The position numbers and the translations under genes are program-made. A stretch of DNA of 64,000 nt, taken from Kazachstania africana CBS 2517. Lineage: Eukaryota; Ascomycota; Saccharomycetes; Saccharomycetales; Saccharomycetaceae. The stretch spans positions 1,302,001-1,366,000 of the forward strand of contig NC_018940.1 of assembly GCF_000304475.1 (NCBI RefSeq). The letters are read 5' to 3'. Every line of letters begins with the position of its first letter. The first letter of the stretch is position 1. Positions 58,590-64,000 of the stretch are shown here, one piece after another. The notes under the pieces were generated by a model. It had not been told where the DNA came from, searched no databases, and saw nothing but the letters and a program-made list of their open reading frames with translations.

Positions 58590-59354
58590 CTTTGCGATGT
58601 CCTATAATGCCTTTTTTTTTGCTCGACCTCATTTTCAATACGGAAATTCATTGAGCCTTATTTATACCCATATGAGCTTGCGTGTGGGTTACCCAGCTGT
58701 TAGTAAGAAAATGTGAGACGACTTGGGGCGGAATAAAATGGCACGGGAACGGAGAAAATCGGAGCAGTCAAGTGATTCTCAGGGAAGGAGACTATGTGAA
58801 TAGTAGAGGAAGGTGCTGCTTCAGTTTACTCGAATCGGAGGAAACCCAGCATGGGCTAGGCAAAATGGTGGTACTGTTTTCTACAGGAAGACTCTAGACC
58901 AGGACAACTAGCATGTTGTGCTCCATATCTAAGCTACTTACAAAGTATCTATCTCTCTCACATTATTAACTGCAACATATGCAGGTCCCAGGTTAAATAC
59001 ATCTTGCAATGTAAGCTTCGTGTTCTTTTGAAACAGAGTCGTTTTCTCTGGCGTCAGACAGTGTCAGGGACCAACTAGACATCTCCGCAACCCCCCCTCG
59101 CACCAACAGGGCAACCTATATACCCAAGTACCGGCTACCAAGACCCGTATCAGCTCGAGCAAATCAGTCCATCTGCCAACAGAGATCCCCATATCACACA
59201 TTCAGTGACCGAGTCTCAGCAGCCAATTACAATTTTTTATACACTGTGAAAGACAATCACCAGCAACGGTCACCGACTCACACAAGAGAAAGAGAAAAAA
59301 AAAATTGGACTCGAAAGCAGTTAGTAATAATAAGTATACAACGAAGCAAACCAA
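58590..59354. promoter_or_regulatory. GLO1-STP divergent promoter region
   Basis: A 765-bp gap with no supported gene. A C-rich patch contains a CCCCT stress element at 59094-59098. No reading frame here encodes the amino-terminal regulatory part expected of an Stp1/Stp2 protein, and an in-frame TAA lies shortly before the downstream ATG. Confidence 0.5.
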
Positions 59355-60062
59355 ATGTATGGAGCACAGTCAGGTAATATGATGGTAGCAGGTACCCAGT
59401 ATAAGTACAAGTCCAGTGCGCCGCTTTCAGATAAGACGAGCAAGACAAATGGGATGTACGTCTGTCATTATTGTGACGCTTCCTTCCGTATAAGAGGTTA
59501 TTTGACTCGTCATATAAAGAAACATTCCATTGAAAAGGCTTACCATTGTCCTTTTTACAACGAACATCAGCCATCTGAATTGAAATGCCACAACTCCGGT
59601 GGATTTTCAAGGCGAGACACGTACAAGACACATCTCAAATCTAGACATATTTTATATCCTAAAGGTGTGAAACAGAACGAACGTAATAAATCCACTGGAC
59701 ATTGTGCACAGTGCGGCGAGTTCTTCCAAAACCTAGATCACTGGGTGGAAACACACATAGAAAGTGGAGAATGTACTGCATTACCTTCAAATTATGTTAA
59801 GAAGCAAACTCGTAATCTCAATACCAAATTGAAACAGCTACCCAATAACAGATACATATCCATGGATGAGGATAAAGAGCTACCTTTACCTCTAGACATG
59901 GAACAATCTCCAATAGACATCTCTAAATATCCATTGGACTATTTTATTCAACAACCAACCAAAAAAAGTCACACCGTAGACACTACGGTTTGTCTGAACA
60001 CCATGAAAGGGACGATCGAATACCTCAACATGTATAATGACTATTTCAATACAGATGTATAG
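59355..60062 (+). CDS. Short Stp1/Stp2-like C2H2 zinc-finger factor
   Basis: A 235-residue protein with the three-finger module of the yeast STP family: finger 1 MYVCHYCDASFRIRGYLTRH (Cys 37, 40; His 53, 57), a second HCPFYNEH...CHNSGGFSRRDTYKTHLKSRH, and a third GHCAQCGEFF (Cys 117, 120; His 134; Cys 140). Stp1 and Stp2 activate amino-acid permease genes after the SPS sensor clips off an amino-terminal anchor. The C-terminus (LPLPLDMEQSPIDIS... YLNMYNDYF) resembles that of Stp1 (519 residues), and SPP41 follows, as next to STP1 (YDR463W-YDR464W). About 150 amino-terminal regulatory residues are missing here. Confidence 0.85.
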   Translation: MYGAQSGNMMVAGTQYKYKSSAPLSDKTSKTNGMYVCHYCDASFRIRGYLTRHIKKHSIEKAYHCPFYNEHQPSELKCHNSGGFSRRDTYKTHLKSRHILYPKGVKQNERNKSTGHCAQCGEFFQNLDHWVETHIESGECTALPSNYVKKQTRNLNTKLKQLPNNRYISMDEDKELPLPLDMEQSPIDISKYPLDYFIQQPTKKSHTVDTTVCLNTMKGTIEYLNMYNDYFNTDV

Positions 60063-60146
60063 TAGATTATATTAAATATAGTACTATGAGCACATCTCAA
60101 TTAATGACGCGATGAACTATACCAACTTTGCTTTTTTTGAATCTGT

Positions 60147-60153
60147 TTACCCG
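60147..60153. promoter_or_regulatory. Reb1 site upstream of SPP41
   Basis: TTACCCG followed by G matches the Reb1 consensus and lies 117 bp upstream of the SPP41 ATG in the 207-bp gap after the STP-like gene. Reb1 sites commonly bound nucleosome-free promoters and also terminate upstream transcription, which would suit this tandem arrangement. Confidence 0.55.
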
Positions 60154-60269
60154 GAAATGTTGATGCAAAATAACGAGATAAATAAAAGAAAAAAAACAAA
60201 TTTTTTGAAGAAGGTCACTTTAAGTATAGATAAACTAAGCTACGAGAGACCCTTCACAACCGCTCAAAC

Positions 60270-63200
60270 ATGTCTGATTCTAACAATGAAGAAGATTTGA
60301 ACTTCAACGAGCTGATTGGGAACCTGCTCAGTTCTCATAATGAGCAGGAACACCATGTGGAGCTGCCGGAGTTTAACAATAACGACGATGACTTAGTAGA
60401 CGCCGTCGCGAATGCAATACAAGATATCGACGAGTTGCCACAACATGATAATAATAATAACGTGAATAATAATAACAATAATGAAAATACCACTGCTATT
60501 ACTACTACTGCTAATAATAGCAATGACAGCAATAGCAATAATAATAACGATAATGACGACGATGGCCAAGAGCAAGAGTGGGCTCAGCTGTTACAAAACG
60601 GTCTGTTAAATGAAGAAAATAGTAATGAACAATTGGACCAGGATGATGAAAATCTAAGGAAAGCTATTTTGGAATCCCTACAAGGTCTAAGTACTACTGA
60701 AGCTCCATCAAAGCCTGCAAAAAAATCGAAAAAGAAAAAGAAGAAGCATCGTAAAGTAAAGGAACCTCAGCCAGATAATAACGATGATGACACACAGGCA
60801 CTGGTTGAAGCCACGCTAAAAGCTTTTGAAAAAGAATTAATGGCAAGCTCAGAACAAGCCAAGCCAAAAAAGAAGAAGAAGAAAGCACCAGAAAAACCGA
60901 AAATTACTATAGACCCTTCTGAACTACCTGATGCCTCTTATTTCAGACCTTCAAATAAGCCAAAGAAACCAAAGAAGAAGAGAGCACCAAAGAAGACTCC
61001 TCCCGCTGCCCAGGATGACGAATTTTCAAAGGTTTTAGCTGACATGGTGAATCAAGTAGTTAATACTTCTTTGAATGACGAATCTACTGCACCTACTAAT
61101 GAACCACCTAATGAAGAACCATTTGATTTAAATCAAATTATGCAAAACGCTATGGCCATAGCCTTTCAGGAACAACCCCATGATAAGGCTGTTGATTCTA
61201 GTGTTATGGAGGAATTCAATAAAGGTCTGCAGAATTTGAACGTCCCAGAAGTGTTGTCGAAACCAACTTCCAAGAAATCGAGGAAGAAAAAATCAACAAG
61301 CACAAAGAAGAAGGATAGAGAGGTTGTTATCAAGGATATTGAAGTTAAAACGAAAGTCAAGCCGGTCAAGGAGCCAAAAGAACCAGCTAAAAAACCACAA
61401 TTGAAGGTAAAACCAAAGTTGCCTGAAAAAGCGGTATTGAAAAAAATTTATTTAAGAACAGTTAAAGAGGTTGCCAACATTTCCAAGAGGAAAATAATAA
61501 AACAGAATAAGTTGAAGAGACAAACACTTAAAAATGAGCTACAAAAAATACGTGAAGAGAAAAAAGCGTTGAAGAAACAAGCAAAGGAAAAAATTGAGAG
61601 TGAAAGAAAAGAACTGGAGGAAATTGTAGCACGCGGTCCACCTTATCCCCATGATCTAAGAGTAACCAAAAAGGGGAAACCAAAAAAACCTTATAGAAGA
61701 TGGACACCCGAAGAGTTGATTAAGAGGAAAGAGAAAGAAGAATTAGAAAAGCAGAAAGAAGCTCTGAAACCAAAGAAGCAAAAGAAAGTAAGTAAGAAGA
61801 AGACCAAAAAATTGAAGAAAGTTCCATTGTCTAAACTAAAGAAAATTCCTTTGTTCAATGGAACTTCAAACTCTTCATTACAGCCAAAATTAGAGGAGGC
61901 GTTGACAAAACTTGCATCTCAACATAATATCCGGGATATTGCTGGAACAATTATGCAGCTTCCCATTTCACAAAATCATAAAATCAATTCTATGAAAACT
62001 ATAGAAGTCAAGAACGAGCAAAACGAAGAAAATAGAATTGGACTTCATCCTCCTTGGATGCTACCATTATACCCCCCTCTTTCTTTACCGCCAACTGTAA
62101 CGAAAGCGCCTAGACAATCTATCCCATCTAAATCGCAAGACCTTTCTTTCACGAATAGATTGATGCCATCAATACTTGCCCCAATCATTAACACATTGAA
62201 AATTGCTGCCAGAAATAAGGTGAACAACGGTGCCTCACCTGAGGAGACAACCAGACATTTAATGACAATATTGGAACACACAAAAAAATCCATAGCATCA
62301 TCATTGCTCAGCGCTAGAAAGAAAAATAGCCAGATGGCAACAGCGCCAAAAGCGGATGTACCAAGCATACCAATTTTCACCTTGGCTAGGGCACCTGTAA
62401 AGTCAGGGAACGAAACCGTTGCGACAAAAGCGCCTGCCTCTAATGATGTCTCAATTACAGATAATAGAGAAAAGAGCGAGCCCATTTCGGTCTCTCAAAA
62501 GGTTTCAGAGAGCAATAAGATCGAATCAGAACAAGGAGAAAATTCTCATACATCTAGTGATAGAGAGCATCTGTCAAGTTCAAATGATGCTGGTAATCCG
62601 ATCCTGGTTGAAGACGAAAATGCTGAAAATTCAGAAACTCAATCAAATATTGCCGCAGGCTTCGATAATCAAGCGAAGAAGGAAACTGAAATAAAACAGC
62701 AGATATCTATATCAAACACTGAAGATAATTCAAGGGATACAAAACAAGGTATTGCTTCGAAAGAAGACCCTTGGCATGATAATATTGGAAAGATAGTGCC
62801 CACCAAAGAAATTGTAAGGATTAAGGATGAAAATATGGATGAAGGCGCTCCCAAAGTCATGGGTTTGATAAACATACCATTGAAGCCTACTGACCTGGAG
62901 ACAAAAGCTAAAACAGCACCCACCATTAAGGTAGAAAATATTGTAGAAACATTAGTGAAACAGCAATTTAATGTAGATGTCACTGCTGGTGCTGATAGTG
63001 ACTCTAAAATTGATGGGAAGACCGCTTCAAATATTAGCAACATTATCACATCAACAATTAAAGATTTAATTCCCAAATTAGATAACGAAAAATCCGTCAC
63101 AAAACCTATAGAACGTAAGGTAAGACTGAACAAGGTCTTGAACCTAGATGGACTCGTGCCTCCTGTTCCAATTACAAAAATAGAGCCTGTACCTATTCCT

Positions 63201-63875
63201 TTACAAATAATTCCTAAGAAAAAGGAAGCCCCAAATAAGGTTAATAAACCTTCAAAAAACAAAAAGATGAAACCTTACAATGAAAAATCACCAAGTATGC
63301 TACTATACTCCTTTAGTGTACCTAATGTAGGCTTCAGACGATTAGCCCTTCTAAAGAGAGCCAAAAAGCATTTGACAGAAGATGAGTTGGTTATCTTGAA
63401 CAAAGAATTGGGAAAGGCAAGAAAAAGAAAGTGGAGGGAAGCAAATGTTATAAGAAATTGGGTGCATGATCTACGTTCAAGATTGAGAAAGAATGCCAGT
63501 GCTTTATTTGATAGCGACAAAGAAGCCGAAAAAAATCAATGGATCGAAGAAAACTTCAAGAAAAAATGTTTGGAAAGTGAATTCAGCCAGGAAGATCTAG
63601 CCCAAAGCAATGCAAGTGATGACACCAAGAATAATAATACTTCATCTACGACACAAGTGACCGAAAATGAGTTTTTAAATATAATTGCGGTCACACTGAA
63701 CAAATTAGATGTAGCGCGTGCTATCGAAGCTGAAGTAAATGCTGAAGTCATTAAAAGGGAAGCTACTCCCACAGATAGGCCTACGAAGAAGAGAAAATTG
63801 AGTGCTAAAAATCCTCCGGCTAACGATAATAATACTAATATTAGGCAGTTGACAAATATTGAGGTCAACATTTAA
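60270..63875 (+). CDS. SPP41: Spp41-like nuclear protein
   Basis: The 1201-residue, mostly disordered protein is probably the counterpart of yeast Spp41 (1435 residues, YDR464W), a nuclear protein found as a suppressor of splicing mutants prp3 and prp4. It starts with an acidic segment NFNELIGNLLSSHNEQ, then an Asn/Asp repeat (about 55-105, from AAT/GAT-rich DNA at 60440-60560), Lys-rich clusters (KKSKKKKKKHRK and others), a long charged coiled coil (about 390-500), and a conserved basic C-terminal block (KRKWREANVIRNWVHDLRSRL). The call rests on architecture and on the STP neighbour, since clear domains are lacking. Confidence 0.75.
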   Translation: MSDSNNEEDLNFNELIGNLLSSHNEQEHHVELPEFNNNDDDLVDAVANAIQDIDELPQHDNNNNVNNNNNNENTTAITTTANNSNDSNSNNNNDNDDDGQEQEWAQLLQNGLLNEENSNEQLDQDDENLRKAILESLQGLSTTEAPSKPAKKSKKKKKKHRKVKEPQPDNNDDDTQALVEATLKAFEKELMASSEQAKPKKKKKKAPEKPKITIDPSELPDASYFRPSNKPKKPKKKRAPKKTPPAAQDDEFSKVLADMVNQVVNTSLNDESTAPTNEPPNEEPFDLNQIMQNAMAIAFQEQPHDKAVDSSVMEEFNKGLQNLNVPEVLSKPTSKKSRKKKSTSTKKKDREVVIKDIEVKTKVKPVKEPKEPAKKPQLKVKPKLPEKAVLKKIYLRTVKEVANISKRKIIKQNKLKRQTLKNELQKIREEKKALKKQAKEKIESERKELEEIVARGPPYPHDLRVTKKGKPKKPYRRWTPEELIKRKEKEELEKQKEALKPKKQKKVSKKKTKKLKKVPLSKLKKIPLFNGTSNSSLQPKLEEALTKLASQHNIRDIAGTIMQLPISQNHKINSMKTIEVKNEQNEENRIGLHPPWMLPLYPPLSLPPTVTKAPRQSIPSKSQDLSFTNRLMPSILAPIINTLKIAARNKVNNGASPEETTRHLMTILEHTKKSIASSLLSARKKNSQMATAPKADVPSIPIFTLARAPVKSGNETVATKAPASNDVSITDNREKSEPISVSQKVSESNKIESEQGENSHTSSDREHLSSSNDAGNPILVEDENAENSETQSNIAAGFDNQAKKETEIKQQISISNTEDNSRDTKQGIASKEDPWHDNIGKIVPTKEIVRIKDENMDEGAPKVMGLINIPLKPTDLETKAKTAPTIKVENIVETLVKQQFNVDVTAGADSDSKIDGKTASNISNIITSTIKDLIPKLDNEKSVTKPIERKVRLNKVLNLDGLVPPVPITKIEPVPIPLQIIPKKKEAPNKVNKPSKNKKMKPYNEKSPSMLLYSFSVPNVGFRRLALLKRAKKHLTEDELVILNKELGKARKRKWREANVIRNWVHDLRSRLRKNASALFDSDKEAEKNQWIEENFKKKCLESEFSQEDLAQSNASDDTKNNNTSSTTQVTENEFLNIIAVTLNKLDVARAIEAEVNAEVIKREATPTDRPTKKRKLSAKNPPANDNNTNIRQLTNIEVNI
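60440..60565. repeat. AAT/GAT-rich trinucleotide tract in SPP41
   Basis: Runs of AAT and AAC codons with interspersed GAT and GAC encode an Asn/Asp-rich segment. The tract is imperfect, with short stretches of pure AAT, and is likely to vary in length between strains. Confidence 0.7.
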
Positions 63876-63897
63876 ATAATACTGTAAACATATTCTT

Positions 63898-64000
63898 TTA
63901 TATAAATGTTATACGTGGATGATAGTAATACGTACAATTGTAATATGAACGCTTAACATCTTTCCAATCGGGTAAATGATTACCAATGTCAATGGTGGTG
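63898..64000 (-). CDS. C-terminal end of a minus-strand gene, possibly RMT2
   Basis: At the right edge a minus-strand frame is open from the window end to a TAA at 63900-63898. The 33 visible residues include GNHLPDWKDVKRSYYNCTYYYHP. In S. cerevisiae SPP41 converges with RMT2 (YDR465C), a protein arginine delta-N-methyltransferase, so this is plausibly its tail. The piece is too short to identify from sequence alone. Confidence 0.4.
   Translation of the reverse strand, partial: TTIDIGNHLPDWKDVKRSYYNCTYYYHPRITFI

Noticed and set aside
59314..59330. TACTAAC on the minus strand as part of a GLO1 5'UTR intron
   Set aside because: It is over 700 bp from the GLO1 start with no matching splice sites in order; probably chance.

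Overview
The window is nuclear DNA from a budding yeast of the Saccharomycetaceae. It is AT-rich and gene-dense, nearly all genes are uninterrupted, the few introns use GTATGY and TACTAAC-like signals, and the tRNA genes are eukaryotic in form. Almost every gene has a clear Saccharomyces cerevisiae counterpart (family names and gene order are recalled, not searched). The species is not identified. Genes that S. cerevisiae splits between chromosomes I and VII, or between XII and VII, are interleaved here (CDH1 between RFA1 and SWD1; SNU71 between CHS5 and REC102). Many other genes of the sister tracks are missing. This suggests a post-whole-genome-duplication species outside Saccharomyces, such as a Kazachstania- or Naumovozyma-like yeast, with its own pattern of duplicate loss.

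Layout. 1-5.0 kb: SGD1 (cut by the window edge), NUP2, tRNA-Glu(UUC) and RPS25 with a probable 5'UTR intron. 6.0-7.5 kb: a short, divergent Pumilio-family gene. 7.7-16.6 kb: SEN34, RFA1, CDH1, SWD1, a p24 gene (ERP1/ERP6) and NUP60, which in S. cerevisiae are pericentromeric genes of chromosomes I and VII. 16.8-25.7 kb: SFH1, VPS8 and TFC3. 26-35.4 kb: MID2, CHS5, SNU71, a two-exon REC102, tRNA-Ser(GCU) with an intron, and NMA1. 35.6-51.6 kb: TAD3, EST2, BUD6, MMS22, CWC24, PEX30, RPL38, a YLR326W-like gene and TMA10, a block nearly colinear with S. cerevisiae chromosome XII but without SFH1. 52.2-64 kb: a YLR278C-like Zn2Cys6 regulator, ERG4, GLO1, a short STP1/STP2-like zinc-finger gene, SPP41 and the probable C-terminus of RMT2.

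The genes are mostly housekeeping and do not form one pathway: nuclear pore (NUP2, NUP60), chromatin (SWD1, SFH1), genome maintenance (RFA1, MMS22, EST2), Pol III transcription and tRNA maturation (TFC3, SEN34, TAD3), splicing (SNU71, CWC24), meiosis (REC102), trafficking and cell wall (VPS8, ERP, CHS5, MID2, BUD6), metabolism (ERG4, GLO1, NMA1) and translation (RPS25, RPL38). I saw no transposon, CRISPR array or foreign gene cluster.

The most useful observations are an unannotated first exon and small intron in REC102, a probable 5'UTR intron in RPS25, an STP factor lacking the amino-terminal regulatory region, an apparent one-base frameshift in the lysine tail of CHS5, a fast-evolving PUF gene, and an ancestral centromere neighbourhood with no recognisable point centromere.
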